Assembly: GCF_016125575.1 (NCBI RefSeq)
Contig: NZ_WGLM01000001.1
Span: forward strand, 62,001 to 126,000
Length of the DNA stretch: 64,000 nt
Reading direction: 5' to 3'
Source of the DNA: Limimaricola sp.
Lineage (GTDB): Bacteria; Pseudomonadota; Alphaproteobacteria; Rhodobacterales; Rhodobacteraceae
The notes below the pieces were generated by a model. The model ran no database searches, was not told where the DNA came from, and worked only from the letters and a program-made list of their open reading frames with translations. Shown one piece after another: positions 33,089-42,254 of the stretch. How positions within the stretch are numbered: the stretch's first letter is position 1; each line of letters begins with the position of its first letter. A program made the position numbers and the translations under genes.

Positions 33089-33709
33089 TCAGATATCGAA
33101 GAACACGGTTTCGTCCTCGCCCTGAAGGCGAATGTCGAAACGATAGACCGGCAAGGCGCCGCTGTCATCGCGGCGCGCAATCAGCGTGGCGCGGCGGCGT
33201 TCCCATTCGATCAGGTTCAGCACCGGGTCGGCGGCGTTCGCGGCCTCTTCGTCGCTGAAATACATCCGCGTGTTCAGCCCGATGTTGATGCCCCGCGACA
33301 CGATCCAGAGGTTCAGGTGCGGCGCCATCATCCGCCCGTTGCGGCCCATGACCGCGCCGGGCTTGACCGTGTCGAACCCCCAGGCGCCGGTGGTGAAATC
33401 GGTGATCACCCGGCCCCAGCCGCGAAAGCCCGCCTCGACCTCGCCGGGATGTTCGGGATGGGCATAGATGCCCGCCGCATTGGCCTGCCAGACCTCGATC
33501 AGCGCGTCCTTGACCGGGCTGAGCATCCCGTCGATGACCATGCCCTCGACGCGGATGCGCTCGCCCCCGGCATTCGGCCCGGCAATGTCCCAGCCCAGTT
33601 CCCGGTCGTAGATCTTGAACCCTGCCGCCCCCGGTGCCAGCCCGATATGAACATAGGGCCCGGCCGTCTGCGACGGCGTTTCCTTCAGGTAATCCAGCTT
33701 CTGCGCCAT
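33089..33709 (-). CDS. pcaG: Protocatechuate 3,4-dioxygenase alpha subunit
   Basis: Non-catalytic-iron subunit of the intradiol dioxygenase that opens protocatechuate to 3-carboxy-cis,cis-muconate. 206 aa with TPSQTAGPYVHIGL near the N-terminus, LIEVWQANAAGIYAHPEHPG and PHLNLWIVSRGINIGLNTRM. It lacks the four iron ligands of PcaH, as expected. It starts 1 nt before the pcaH stop region and was placed at the ATG at 33709. Confidence 0.94.
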   Translation of the reverse strand: MAQKLDYLKETPSQTAGPYVHIGLAPGAAGFKIYDRELGWDIAGPNAGGERIRVEGMVIDGMLSPVKDALIEVWQANAAGIYAHPEHPGEVEAGFRGWGRVITDFTTGAWGFDTVKPGAVMGRNGRMMAPHLNLWIVSRGINIGLNTRMYFSDEEAANAADPVLNLIEWERRRATLIARRDDSGALPVYRFDIRLQGEDETVFFDI

Positions 33710-33710
33710 T

Positions 33711-34439
33711 TCAGTTCCCCTCCAGCCGGTTTTCGAACAGGGTGGACCGGCGCCCACGCAGCACGATGTCGAAGCGGTAGGCGATGGTGTCGAGCGGGAT
33801 CGTGGCGTTCAGGTCGAGCCGCGCGATCAGCTGCTCCACCGCGTCGGGGTCGGGAATGGTCTGCACGATGGGGCAATGCGGGATCAGCGGATCGCCCTCG
33901 AAATAGCATTGTGTGACAAGGCGCTGCACGAAGGCGCTGCCGAAGATCGAAAGGTGGATATGCGCCGGGCGCCAGCTGTTAACGTAGTTGCGCCACGGAT
34001 AGGCGCCGGGTTTGACCGTGCGGAAGTAGTAATACCCGTTCTCGTCGGTCAGCGCCCGGCCGCAGCCGCCGAAATTGGGGTCGATCGGGGCGAAGTAGGT
34101 GTCCTTGGGGTGGCGATAGCGGCCGCCCGCATTGGCCTGCCAGATCTCAACCAGCGTATTGGGCACGGGGCGCGCGTTTTCGTCCAGCACCCGGCCGTGC
34201 AGGATGATGCGCTCGCCGATCGGGCCCTGCCCCGGCTGGGCATAGTTTGTCAGCAAGTCACGGTCGCCCGGATCGACATCGGCATGGCCGAAGACCGGCC
34301 CGGTGATCTCGCTTGCCGAGTTCTGCAGGCTGATCATCGCGAAGCGGGGCGAGCGGGCGACGGTCGTCTTGTAGCCCGGCGTCAGCGCCGGTGGCTGGCG
34401 GGTGCGGTCGCGCTGGTAGAATTCTCCCGGTGTCGGCAT
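33711..34439 (-). CDS. pcaH: Protocatechuate 3,4-dioxygenase beta subunit
   Basis: Iron-binding catalytic subunit, 242 aa. The Fe3+ ligands are visible: Tyr in [11 protein letters not shown], Tyr in [12 protein letters not shown], and the two His of [10 protein letters not shown]. The N-terminal region ([11 protein letters not shown]-like [17 protein letters not shown]) is typical. Length is standard. It lies 30 nt after pcaC and 1 nt before pcaG, so a PcaHG heteromer is made from one message. Confidence 0.95.
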   Translation of the reverse strand: MPTPGEFYQRDRTRQPPALTPGYKTTVARSPRFAMISLQNSASEITGPVFGHADVDPGDRDLLTNYAQPGQGPIGERIILHGRVLDENARPVPNTLVEIWQANAGGRYRHPKDTYFAPIDPNFGGCGRALTDENGYYYFRTVKPGAYPWRNYVNSWRPAHIHLSIFGSAFVQRLVTQCYFEGDPLIPHCPIVQTIPDPDAVEQLIARLDLNATIPLDTIAYRFDIVLRGRRSTLFENRLEGN

Positions 34440-34469
34440 GGTTGGCCCTCCTCCCTCTTTCCCTGCGCC

Positions 34470-34847
34470 TCAGGACGCGTCCATCTCGGCGAAGACCTCC
34501 TTGGCGATCTTCAGTGCGCGGTTGGCGCGCGGCACACCGGCGTAGATCGCGACGTGCTGGAACGCCTCGATCACGTCGCGGCGGCTGGCGCCGGTGCGGG
34601 CCGTGGCGCGGATATGCATCGCGATCTCCTCGAAATTGCCGGTCGCCGCCAGCAGCGCCAGCGTCAGCATCGAGCGGTCGCGCAGCGAGATGCCGTCCGA
34701 GGCCCAGACGGTGCCCCAGGCGGCCTCGGTGATCAACTCCTGGAACGGGGCGTCAAGCGGCGTCTTGGCGGCCTCGGCGCGGTCGACATGGGCATCGCCC
34801 AGCACCCTGCGCCTGATCGCCATGCCGGTGGTGTAACGGTCAGTCAT
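34470..34847 (-). CDS. pcaC: 4-carboxymuconolactone decarboxylase
   Basis: Decarboxylates 4-carboxymuconolactone to 3-oxoadipate enol-lactone. 125 aa of the CMD/AhpD-like fold: MTDRYTTGMAIRRRVLGDAH, EAAWGTVWASDGISLRDRSM and ARTGASRRDVIEAFQHVAIY with the active His. Length and start are typical. It sits between galD and pcaH, marking the switch from gal to pca genes in the operon. Confidence 0.94.
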   Translation of the reverse strand: MTDRYTTGMAIRRRVLGDAHVDRAEAAKTPLDAPFQELITEAAWGTVWASDGISLRDRSMLTLALLAATGNFEEIAMHIRATARTGASRRDVIEAFQHVAIYAGVPRANRALKIAKEVFAEMDAS

Positions 34848-34878
34848 CCTGTCCTCCCCTTGTGGCCCCTCCATCCCC

Positions 34879-35997
34879 TTAGTGGGCCATCGTCGCGTCC
34901 GCGGCCATCCCCTGCGATGCGGTTGTTGCGCTGCCGGGCCGCGGTCCCGGAAAGACCCGCCCGTCGAAAAGCTTGCGCGCGGTGCGGATGTTGCCTGCGC
35001 CGCGCACCGTGCCATCGGGGGCGATGTCCAGGAACACCTCCAGCGCGCCGGTGGGGTGTTCGACGCGGAACCGTCCGTCCGGGGGCAGGGTGGCCAGGGC
35101 CGCGGCAGGACTGTCTGGCAGCAGGCAGGCAGTGGCGACGCTGACCGCTGCAAAGACCCCCACCGAGGCATGGACGCGATGCGGGATCCAGCTGCGCGTG
35201 GCAATCGCCCCGCCCGCCGCGGGCGGCGCAACAAGGATCATCTTGGGCACGCTGGCCGCGGCGACATCGCCAAGCTGCATCAGCGGCCCGGCCTGCAGGC
35301 GGATCGCCTCGATCCGGGCCTTCAGCGCGCCATCGGCCTCCAGCGTTTCGCGGTCCTCGCGGCCGGTGATGCCGAGATTGGCCGCGGCCATGACCACCAC
35401 GGGCATCCCGTTGTCGATCAGCGTACAGGCGACCCCGTCGATCACGTCCACCGCGCGGCCCGAGGGCAGCGCCCCGCACATCGACCCGGCGATATTCTGG
35501 AACATCAGGCGGACGGGGGCGTGGTGGCCCGGCACGCCGTCGATGGCGGCGTCGCCCTCGTAGCTGACCGCGCCGCCGGGCGTCGCGACCTCGGCCAAAG
35601 CAACTTCGCCGGTATTGACCATGTGGATGCGCACCGGCGTGATGCCGTCGCGCGCCGGGACCAGCCCGCGCTCGATCGCGGCGGGGCCGACGCCGGCCAG
35701 GATATTGCCGCAGCCCTGCGCGTCCGAGACCAGCGGCTGATCGACGAAGACCTGCAGGAACAGGTAATCGACATCCGCATCGGGCCGGGTGGGCGGCCCC
35801 AGCACCGCGACCTTCGAGGTCAGCGGATCGGCCCCGCCGATACCGTCGATCTGGCGCGGATCGGGGCTGCCCATGATCCGCAGCAGCAGCGCATCGCGCG
35901 CGGCCGGATCGGCGGGCAGGTCGCGGGCCAGGAAATAGGCGCCCTTCGACGTGCCGCCGCGCATCCACAGGCAGGGGATGCCGGCCCCCTCAGACAT
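34879..35997 (-). CDS. galD: 4-oxalomesaconate tautomerase
   Basis: Converts the keto form of 4-oxalomesaconate to the enol form in gallate breakdown. 372-aa PrpF-fold protein: [60 protein letters not shown], and [15 protein letters not shown]. The pattern follows Pseudomonas putida GalD closely. It overlaps the galC 3' end by 8 nt. With galC and galB it completes the lower pathway to pyruvate and oxaloacetate. Confidence 0.88.
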   Translation of the reverse strand: MSEGAGIPCLWMRGGTSKGAYFLARDLPADPAARDALLLRIMGSPDPRQIDGIGGADPLTSKVAVLGPPTRPDADVDYLFLQVFVDQPLVSDAQGCGNILAGVGPAAIERGLVPARDGITPVRIHMVNTGEVALAEVATPGGAVSYEGDAAIDGVPGHHAPVRLMFQNIAGSMCGALPSGRAVDVIDGVACTLIDNGMPVVVMAAANLGITGREDRETLEADGALKARIEAIRLQAGPLMQLGDVAAASVPKMILVAPPAAGGAIATRSWIPHRVHASVGVFAAVSVATACLLPDSPAAALATLPPDGRFRVEHPTGALEVFLDIAPDGTVRGAGNIRTARKLFDGRVFPGPRPGSATTASQGMAADATMAH

Positions 35998-36661
35998 ATT
36001 TCAGGCCCTTCTCGGCCAGCCGCCCGCGCATGCCGTAGATATCGAGGCCCAGTTCCCCGGCGGCCAGCCGCGCGCGCTTCGCCTCTTCCGCCGCCAGACG
36101 CTTGTTGGCGGCGGCCAGCACCGTGGCGGCCTCGTCCCGCGCGACGACGCAGACGCCGTCATCATCGGCCACGATGATGTCGCCGGGGTTCACCACCTGC
36201 CCGGCGCAGACGATGGGCAGGTTCACGTCGCCAAGCGTCTCCTTCACGGTGCCTTGTGCGCTGACGGCCTTCGACCAGACCGGAAAGCCCATCTTCGTCA
36301 GGTCCCGGATGTCGCGCACGCCAGCTTCGATCACCAGACCCCGGCAGCCACGCGCCATGGCCGAGGTCGCCAGCAGGTCGCCGAAATAGCCGTTGTTGCA
36401 GGGCGAGGTGGGGGCGAGGACAAGGATGTCGCCCGCGCGCAGCTGTTCGATGGCGACATGCAGCATCCAGTTGTCGCCGGGCGGCGCGCTGATCGTGATT
36501 GCCGAGCCGGCCACCTGCGCACCCGCCCAGATCGGGCGCATGTGGCTGGCCATGCAGCCCTTGCGCCCCTGCGCCTCGTGCACGGTGGCGACCCCGGCGG
36601 CGGCCAGACCTTCGATGACGGCCGGATCGGCACGCGCGATGTTCTGGACGACGACGGGCAT
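35990..36661 (-). CDS. galC: 4-carboxy-4-hydroxy-2-oxoadipate aldolase/oxaloacetate decarboxylase
   Basis: Class II aldolase of the RraA-like fold, 223 aa, splitting 4-carboxy-4-hydroxy-2-oxoadipate into pyruvate and oxaloacetate. The active-site segments are [43 protein letters not shown] and the metal-binding end [15 protein letters not shown]. Homologous to LigK/ProA and GalC. It lies 3 nt after the hydrolase gene and overlaps galD by 8 nt. Confidence 0.9.
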   Translation of the reverse strand: MPVVVQNIARADPAVIEGLAAAGVATVHEAQGRKGCMASHMRPIWAGAQVAGSAITISAPPGDNWMLHVAIEQLRAGDILVLAPTSPCNNGYFGDLLATSAMARGCRGLVIEAGVRDIRDLTKMGFPVWSKAVSAQGTVKETLGDVNLPIVCAGQVVNPGDIIVADDDGVCVVARDEAATVLAAANKRLAAEEAKRARLAAGELGLDIYGMRGRLAEKGLKYV

Positions 36662-36664
36662 GGT

Positions 36665-37474
36665 TCAGGCTCCGAACGATTGATGGAGGAAGTTCACGAC
36701 ACGGTCGATCGCGGCGGGCTGTTCGAAATCGCCGCCGCCATGGGTGCCGCCGGGCAGGATTTCCAGCGCCAGCCGGGGCGCGTTGCCAAAGGCGGCCAGC
36801 CCTGCCAGCAGCCGGTGCGACTGGCGCGGCGCGATCAGCGGATCAAGCGCGCCGTGCATGATGAGGAAGGGCGGCAGCAGTGCGTCCGCGGGCAGCGCAT
36901 CGAGGTACCGCAGCGGGTTGGCTGCGCGCGCGCCCTCGGGTTCTTCGCCCACGGTCACGCCGGTCAGCTGGCTTTCGGGGCTGTCGGGGCGGCCGTTGGG
37001 CCCTGCGGCAGGCGTGACGCCGCTGGCCGCCATGTCGGCATCCATGGTGGGGAAATCGACGGGCGGAAACCACGACACCGCCGCCGCCAGCCGCGTGGCC
37101 GGATCGGCGGCATGCGCGATGGCGCAGACCGCCGTCAGGTGCCCCCCGGCCGAAGGCCCGAAGGCGGCGATGCGGGTGCCGTCAAAGCCGTGGCGCGCGG
37201 CATTGGCGCGCAGCCAGGCCAGCGCCTCGGTCAGATCCTCCAGCTGCGCGGGCCAGATCGCCTGCGAGGCATAGCGGTAATTCGCGGCGGCCACGGCGAA
37301 CCCGGCGGCAAGAAAGGCATCCTTGCCCAATGGCGCGTCTTTGCTGCCCATCAGGAAGGCCCCGCCATGGATGAAGAACACCAGGGGTGGGCGTGCGACG
37401 CCGTCGGGCAGGTAAAGGTCCAGCCGGTTGCGGTCGGACCTGTCGGCATAGGCGATGTCACGCAGGACGGTCAT
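36665..37474 (-). CDS. Alpha/beta hydrolase (BD-FAE/carboxylesterase type)
   Basis: 269-aa serine hydrolase: oxyanion HGGAFLMGS, nucleophile GPSAGGHLTAV (GxSxG), acid in MHGALDPLIAP and His in GGTHGGGDFEQ. Esterase-like rather than the meta-cleavage-product hydrolase type. Placed between the extradiol dioxygenase and galC, 3 nt from each, it could hydrolyse a ring-cleavage product or a methyl or depside ester of the substrate. The substrate is inference. Confidence 0.8.
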   Translation of the reverse strand: MTVLRDIAYADRSDRNRLDLYLPDGVARPPLVFFIHGGAFLMGSKDAPLGKDAFLAAGFAVAAANYRYASQAIWPAQLEDLTEALAWLRANAARHGFDGTRIAAFGPSAGGHLTAVCAIAHAADPATRLAAAVSWFPPVDFPTMDADMAASGVTPAAGPNGRPDSPESQLTGVTVGEEPEGARAANPLRYLDALPADALLPPFLIMHGALDPLIAPRQSHRLLAGLAAFGNAPRLALEILPGGTHGGGDFEQPAAIDRVVNFLHQSFGA

Positions 37475-37477
37475 CGC

Positions 37478-38443
37478 CTATTCGGTCCGCACGGGCGGGG
37501 TGCCGTGGGTGTGGAAGGTCTCGATCGTCTTTAGGCCCCAGGCCTGGCCCTTCTTGCGCTCGGCCTCGGTCCACTTCACCGGTTGCCAGTCGGGCGCAAG
37601 GATCAGCCGCGCGCCGGCATTGGCCAGTTCCACGCGGTTGCCCGCAGGCTCCCACACGTAAAGGAAGAACGAGCCCTGGATCGCGTGCTTGTGCGGCCCG
37701 GTCTCGATATGCACGCCCGCCTGCAGGAAAAGGTCCGCCGCGCGCAGGATGTCCTCGCGCTGGTCGGTGGCGTAGGTGACATGGTGCAGGCGGCCGTGAC
37801 CGCGCCCGCGCTCTTCGGTGCACACGGTGTCATAGGTCTTGTTGTTGCAAGAAAACCAGACGCCGCCGATCCGCCCGTTATCAAGCTGGATGTATTCCGT
37901 CACCCGGCTGCCAAGGCAGACCTCCATGAACTGCCGGAAGGCGGCCACATCCTCGCCCAAAAGGTTCACATGGTCGATCCGGCGCGGCGCGGCCCCGGTG
38001 AAGGCGCTGGCGGTGTTTTTCAGCGCGGCGCGCTCGGCCTCGTCCTGCGGCTCATACCAGCGGGTGTCGTAATAAATCTCGAACACATGGCCGAACGGGT
38101 CTTCGAAGCGGAAGGACCGGCCATGGCCCATGTCGCCCTCGGTCCAGCCGAGCACGGTATAGCCCGATGCCTCGATCGCGGCGACGCGACGCGCCAGCGC
38201 CTCGGGGCTGGCGCAGCGATAGCCGATATGGCCCACGCCGGTGCTGCCCGCGCGGGTCAGCTTGAGGCTGTTAAACTCGTAGTCGTCCCAGGCGCGCAGG
38301 TAGGCCGAGGTTTCGTCCTGCCCCGACAGCTTCAGGCCATAGACGCGGGTGAAGAAATCGAGGCTGTCCTCGAACCGGTCGGTCAGCATCTCGACATGGC
38401 CCAGGTGGGCGATGTCGAAGGCCGGGTTGGTGGGCGTGGTCAT
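37478..38443 (-). CDS. VOC-type extradiol aromatic ring dioxygenase
   Basis: 321-aa type I (two-domain VOC) extradiol dioxygenase related to catechol 2,3-dioxygenase. The C-terminal module keeps the metal ligands: His in RIDHVNLLG, His in GRLHHVTYAT and Glu in YVWEPAGNRVELAN. It sits next to galB, galC and galD in place of the LigAB-type gallate dioxygenase GalA, so gallate or a methoxylated gallate is the likely substrate, cleaved to an oxalomesaconate-type product. The exact substrate is unknown. Confidence 0.85.
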   Translation of the reverse strand: MTTPTNPAFDIAHLGHVEMLTDRFEDSLDFFTRVYGLKLSGQDETSAYLRAWDDYEFNSLKLTRAGSTGVGHIGYRCASPEALARRVAAIEASGYTVLGWTEGDMGHGRSFRFEDPFGHVFEIYYDTRWYEPQDEAERAALKNTASAFTGAAPRRIDHVNLLGEDVAAFRQFMEVCLGSRVTEYIQLDNGRIGGVWFSCNNKTYDTVCTEERGRGHGRLHHVTYATDQREDILRAADLFLQAGVHIETGPHKHAIQGSFFLYVWEPAGNRVELANAGARLILAPDWQPVKWTEAERKKGQAWGLKTIETFHTHGTPPVRTE

Positions 38444-38464
38444 CGGCGATCCTTTGCCTGCGCG

Positions 38465-39199
38465 CTACAACTCGTCCACGGTGCGCGGAAAGACCGACTG
38501 GAAGCCTTCGGCATACTTGCAGTCACGTCCGCCCGATTGGCCGCCCGAGTTGCGCTTGAAATGGTTGGCGCGGTTCTGCGCCACGCGGGTGTAATAGTCC
38601 CACAGATGCTCTTGCCCTTCCATGCATTCGATTGCGGCGCGCTTTTTCGCCCAGACCGGGGTGATGTCGAGGAAGGTGTCGGGCTTCCAGCCCATCTGCT
38701 CGGTCTGGTGCGGCTCGAAGAGGTAAAGCTGCGGCGCGCCCAGCACCTTCTCGCCGGGCCGGTGGCCCCAGGCCTGCGCGATCATCCGGCATTCCAGCGC
38801 CACCTGCGTGGCATAGCTGTGGTCGGTGTTGTAAGGATCGTAATGCGAATGGCTGAGCATGAAGCGCGGCTGGACCCGCCGGATCACGTCCACCACGGCC
38901 TCCTTGTCGGTGCGGGTCAGTTCCAGCGGATAGTCGCCAAGGTCCATCGAAACGAGGTCATGCACACCCAGCGCCTTGGCCGCGCGTTCGGCCTCGGCGC
39001 GACGCGCGGCCTTGACGGCGTCAAGCGTCATGCCGGGCTGTTTCCAGAGTTTCGCGCTTTCGCCGCGTTCGCCGAAGGACAGGCAAAGCACCGTTACCTG
39101 ATAGCCCATCTCGGCATGCAGGGCGATCGCGCCGCCGCAGCGCCAGACAAAATCGGCGGCATGGGCGCTGATGACGAGGGCGGTCTTGGTGGCGGACAC
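38465..39199 (-). CDS. galB: 4-oxalomesaconate hydratase, PIG-L family
   Basis: 244-aa PIG-L-fold zinc protein, first gene of the operon. It hydrates 4-oxalomesaconate to 4-carboxy-4-hydroxy-2-oxoadipate. SAHAADFVWRCGGAIALHAE replaces the usual AHPDDE motif exactly as in GalB; SFGERGESAKLW, LSHSHYDPYNTDH and the end KYAEGFQSVFPRT also follow GalB. This pattern separates it from ordinary LmbE deacetylases. It is divergent from the dehydrogenase gene at 39366; the gap probably holds both promoters. Confidence 0.9.
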   Translation of the reverse strand: MSATKTALVISAHAADFVWRCGGAIALHAEMGYQVTVLCLSFGERGESAKLWKQPGMTLDAVKAARRAEAERAAKALGVHDLVSMDLGDYPLELTRTDKEAVVDVIRRVQPRFMLSHSHYDPYNTDHSYATQVALECRMIAQAWGHRPGEKVLGAPQLYLFEPHQTEQMGWKPDTFLDITPVWAKKRAAIECMEGQEHLWDYYTRVAQNRANHFKRNSGGQSGGRDCKYAEGFQSVFPRTVDEL

Positions 39200-39365
39200 G
39201 GGGGAGCAGCTCCTGCAACGGGAATTGGTAGCGGTATGTCAGCCGGGCATAGTGCGCGGCAAATCAGAACGCTTCGCGCCGGTATAAGTTCCGGCTATGG
39301 TCGCTGGCGAAGCCGGGCCGATGCGGGCCATCATGGTGGCATTGTTTCGGCGGCGGAGGACAGAC

Positions 39366-40244
39366 ATGACGGCGAAAAGAACCGCGATGGCGCTTGTGGG
39401 TTTCGGCGAGGCGGCGATGGCGTTTCGTGCTGGCTGGGGTGCGGCCGCACCGCCCGGTCTGCGCGCCTTTGACATCAAGACGGAGGTGCCCGCGACCGCA
39501 GGCCCGATGCGCGCGCGGTTTGATGCAGCCGGTGTTCAGGGAGCGGCAACACTGGCAGAGGCGCTGGCGGGGGCCGATGTGGTCTTCTGCCTTGTCACCG
39601 CCGATCAGGCGCTGGTGGCGGCACAACAGGCGAAAGGCGTTCTGTCGGCCGGCACACTTTGGCTCGACTGCAATTCCTGCGCGCCCGAGACGAAACGCGC
39701 CGCAGCGGCTGTCATCGAGGGCGCGGGCGGGCGTTACGTGGACGTGGCAGTGATGGCGCCGGTTCATCCGAAAGGGCACCACGTGCCGCTGCTGGTCTCG
39801 GGGCCGCACGCCGACACAGCGGCCGAAGTGCTCCGCGGCCTCGACATGCGGCCGGAGGTGGTGGCCGGCGGGGTTGGAGGGGCCTCGGCGGTCAAGATGT
39901 TCCGCTCTGTCATGATCAAGGGGTTGGAGGCGCTGACGGCAGAGTGTTTCCTCGCCGCGCGCAAGGCCGGTGTGGAAGACGCGGTGATCGCCTCGCTACA
40001 GGCGTCGGACCCCGGCATCGACTGGCGCCAGCGCGGCGCCTACAACCTTGAGCGGATGATGGTGCATGGTCCCCGCCGCGCGGCTGAGATGGCCGAGGTT
40101 GCTGCCTCGGTCGAGGCGCTGGGTCTGCCGGCGATCATGGCGCGCGCGACGATGGCATGGCAGGCGGCGATCGGCGCCCTTGGCCTTTCGGCGGACGACG
40201 ATGAGCTTGCCGCGCGGGCCGACACGGTGCTGGCGCGCCTATGA
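39366..40244 (+). CDS. 6-phosphogluconate dehydrogenase-like (DUF1932) oxidoreductase
   Basis: 292-aa NAD(P)-dependent beta-hydroxyacid dehydrogenase-like protein. N-terminal Rossmann domain begins ALVGFGEAAMAFRAGW, with FCLVTADQA and LDCNSCAPETKR; the C-terminal helical domain is DUF1932 (SAVKMFRSVMIKGLEALTAE). ATG at 39366 after GGAGG. Divergent from galB and overlapping the LysR gene by 4 nt, it is probably part of aromatic breakdown, but its substrate is unknown. Confidence 0.82.
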   Translation: MTAKRTAMALVGFGEAAMAFRAGWGAAAPPGLRAFDIKTEVPATAGPMRARFDAAGVQGAATLAEALAGADVVFCLVTADQALVAAQQAKGVLSAGTLWLDCNSCAPETKRAAAAVIEGAGGRYVDVAVMAPVHPKGHHVPLLVSGPHADTAAEVLRGLDMRPEVVAGGVGGASAVKMFRSVMIKGLEALTAECFLAARKAGVEDAVIASLQASDPGIDWRQRGAYNLERMMVHGPRRAAEMAEVAASVEALGLPAIMARATMAWQAAIGALGLSADDDELAARADTVLARL

Positions 40245-41413
40245 TCTCGCGCAACCTGCGGCACTTCCGGCTGGTCCTTGCCGTGGCCGACCTTGGTTCG
40301 GTGACCGAGGCCTCGGCCGTGGCGCATGTGACCCAGCCTGCCGTGACGCAAGCAATTGCCAAGATCGAGCGCGAGGCGGGAGGGCTGATCTTTGACCGGG
40401 GGCGCGGCGGCCTGTTCCTGACGCCGCGGGGCGAGGTGCTGACCGCGCGGCTGCGCCGGGCGTTTGCGCTGCTTGACCCGGCGCTGGAGGATGTCGCGCC
40501 GCGTCTGAAGCTGACCGTCACGTCGGCGCAGTTGAAGGCGCTGATCGCAGTGCGCGAGGCCGAGAACTTTACCCTCGCCGCGCAGCGGATGGGCATGTCG
40601 CAGCCTACGGTGCATCGCGCGGTAACGCAGATCGAGGCCGAGGCGGGCCGGCGTCTGTTTGAACGGACGGCGCAGGGCGTCGTCGCCACGCGGCCCTGCG
40701 CGGCCCTGGCCCAGGCGGGACGGCTGGCCTTCTACGAACTGGACCAGGCCGAGGCCGATCTGGCCGAGTTCGAGGGCCGCGAGGTGGGCCGGATTGTCAT
40801 CGGGTCGATGCCGCTGTCGCGCTCGGTCCTGCTGCCGAAGGCGCTGGCAGGCTTTCGTGCGGAACGGCCGCGCCTGCCGGTGAGAGTGCTGGACGGGCCA
40901 TATGACTTGCTGCTGGCCGGGCTCTTGCGGGGCGAGATCGACTTTCTCGTCGGTGCGCTCCGCGATCCCGCGCCGCTGGGCGAGGTGATGCAGCGTCCGC
41001 TGTTCGACGACCAACTGGCGCTGATCGCGGGGCTGGATCATCCACTGGCAGGGCGGCACGACCTGACGCTGGACGATCTGGCCCGGTACCCGTGGATCGT
41101 GCCGCGCGCGGGCACTCCCACGCGCGTCCAGTTTGACGCACTTTTCGCCGAGGGCGGCATTGTGCCGCCGGCCAGTATCCTTGAATGCGGATCAATCCTG
41201 CTGATGCGCGAGATGCTGGGGATGAGCGACCATCTTGGCTGTATCTCGCGCCAGCAGGCCAATGCCGAAATCGGCAAAGGGCTGGTCCGGGCGTTGGACT
41301 TTGCCACCCGCCTGCCTGCGCGGCCCATCGGCCTGACGTTGCGCACCAACTGGGAACCGACCGCGGCACAGCGATTGCTGCTGGATCTGTTGCAGGCCGC
41401 GGTGCCGGGCTAG
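40241..41413 (+). CDS. LysR-type regulator with two N-terminal HTH domains
   Basis: 390 aa, about 90 more than a normal LysR protein. Residues 5-64 form one winged helix (TEASAVAHVTQPAVTQAIAK) and residues 93-150 another (LAAQRMGMSQPTVHRAVTQI, EAEAGRRLFERT); an effector-binding domain follows from about 180 (GRIVIGSMPLSRSVLLPKAL). The ATG overlaps the dehydrogenase stop by 4 nt. It most likely controls the divergent gal/pca operon in response to an aromatic acid. Its stop codon shares the CTAG with the stop of the convergent permease gene. Confidence 0.88.
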   Translation: MISRNLRHFRLVLAVADLGSVTEASAVAHVTQPAVTQAIAKIEREAGGLIFDRGRGGLFLTPRGEVLTARLRRAFALLDPALEDVAPRLKLTVTSAQLKALIAVREAENFTLAAQRMGMSQPTVHRAVTQIEAEAGRRLFERTAQGVVATRPCAALAQAGRLAFYELDQAEADLAEFEGREVGRIVIGSMPLSRSVLLPKALAGFRAERPRLPVRVLDGPYDLLLAGLLRGEIDFLVGALRDPAPLGEVMQRPLFDDQLALIAGLDHPLAGRHDLTLDDLARYPWIVPRAGTPTRVQFDALFAEGGIVPPASILECGSILLMREMLGMSDHLGCISRQQANAEIGKGLVRALDFATRLPARPIGLTLRTNWEPTAAQRLLLDLLQAAVPG

Positions 41414-42156
41414 GCCCCTGCCAGACCGACCCAGAGAAGCCGCAGCGCAACCACTGCCAATAGTGCCATGATCAGCCGGTCGAAGGTTTCGCGCGAGACG
41501 TGGCGCGCCGCCCACGCGCCCAACGGCATGCCGCCGAAGAGCGGCACCATTGCCAGCAGGCTGAAACCAAATGCAGGGCCGTCCAGCAGCCCCGTGGCCC
41601 AAAGCGTTGGCACCTGCACCGCAGAGATCGCCATGAAGAAGGCCGAGATCGTGCCGATGAAGGCGCGCCGCTCCAGCCGCAGTGCGTTGAGGAAAGTAAC
41701 CGACGCCGGGGCCGACAGCCCGGACGCGCCTTGAAGCAGGCCGCCAAGTGCGCCGGCGGCGATGGCCCAACGATCAGCCGTTGCCTGTCCGATATGCCAG
41801 CCCGGCCGTGCCACGCGGAAGCCGAGATAGAGGATCAGGACAAGGGCCACGATGATTGTCAGCGGCCTGTCGGGCAGAAAGGCCAGCACGAAAGTGCCCA
41901 GGATGGCGCCTGCCGCCCCGCTGAGCGTGAAGGCTAGCACGAAGCGGCGATGCAGCAGGTGTTGGCGGTTCTCCCAGCCTTGCCAGACGTTCGACATCAG
42001 GTTCGGCAAGCTCATCACCGCGACGGCGAAGGGCACGTTGAACAGGATCGACAGCACCGGGATGGCCACCACGGGCGCGCCGACGCCCACTGCCCCCTTC
42101 ATGAACCCGCCAGCCATCAAGGCCGCGACCGCAAGCACAAGTTCCGCTGCCGTCAT
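41410..42156 (-). CDS. TauE/SafE-type permease
   Basis: 248-aa inner-membrane protein with about eight helices and the family's inverted GxxxGxxGxGxP pattern (LMAGGFMKGAVGVGAPVVAI and GALGGLLQGASGLSAPASVT). It probably moves an organic anion, such as a sulfonate or aromatic carboxylate. The ATG at 42156 follows AAGGGGG; an ATG five codons earlier is possible. Convergent with the LysR gene, and divergent from the GntR gene over an operator-bearing gap. Confidence 0.85.
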   Translation of the reverse strand: MTAAELVLAVAALMAGGFMKGAVGVGAPVVAIPVLSILFNVPFAVAVMSLPNLMSNVWQGWENRQHLLHRRFVLAFTLSGAAGAILGTFVLAFLPDRPLTIIVALVLILYLGFRVARPGWHIGQATADRWAIAAGALGGLLQGASGLSAPASVTFLNALRLERRAFIGTISAFFMAISAVQVPTLWATGLLDGPAFGFSLLAMVPLFGGMPLGAWAARHVSRETFDRLIMALLAVVALRLLWVGLAGA

Positions 42157-42254
42157 CACCGCCCCCTTCATGCGCCGCAGGATCGATTCGGCATGCCGTG
42201 TCGTAGCCGCGGGTGTTTCCTTTGCCGAGAGGTAACCTGCTTCTTGTAATTTTG

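Noticed and set aside
35951-39472. Long plus-strand open frames over the gal genes
   Set aside because: They mirror galC, hydrolase, VOC dioxygenase and galB; no domain is seen and composition is His/Arg/Gly-rich as expected for shadows.
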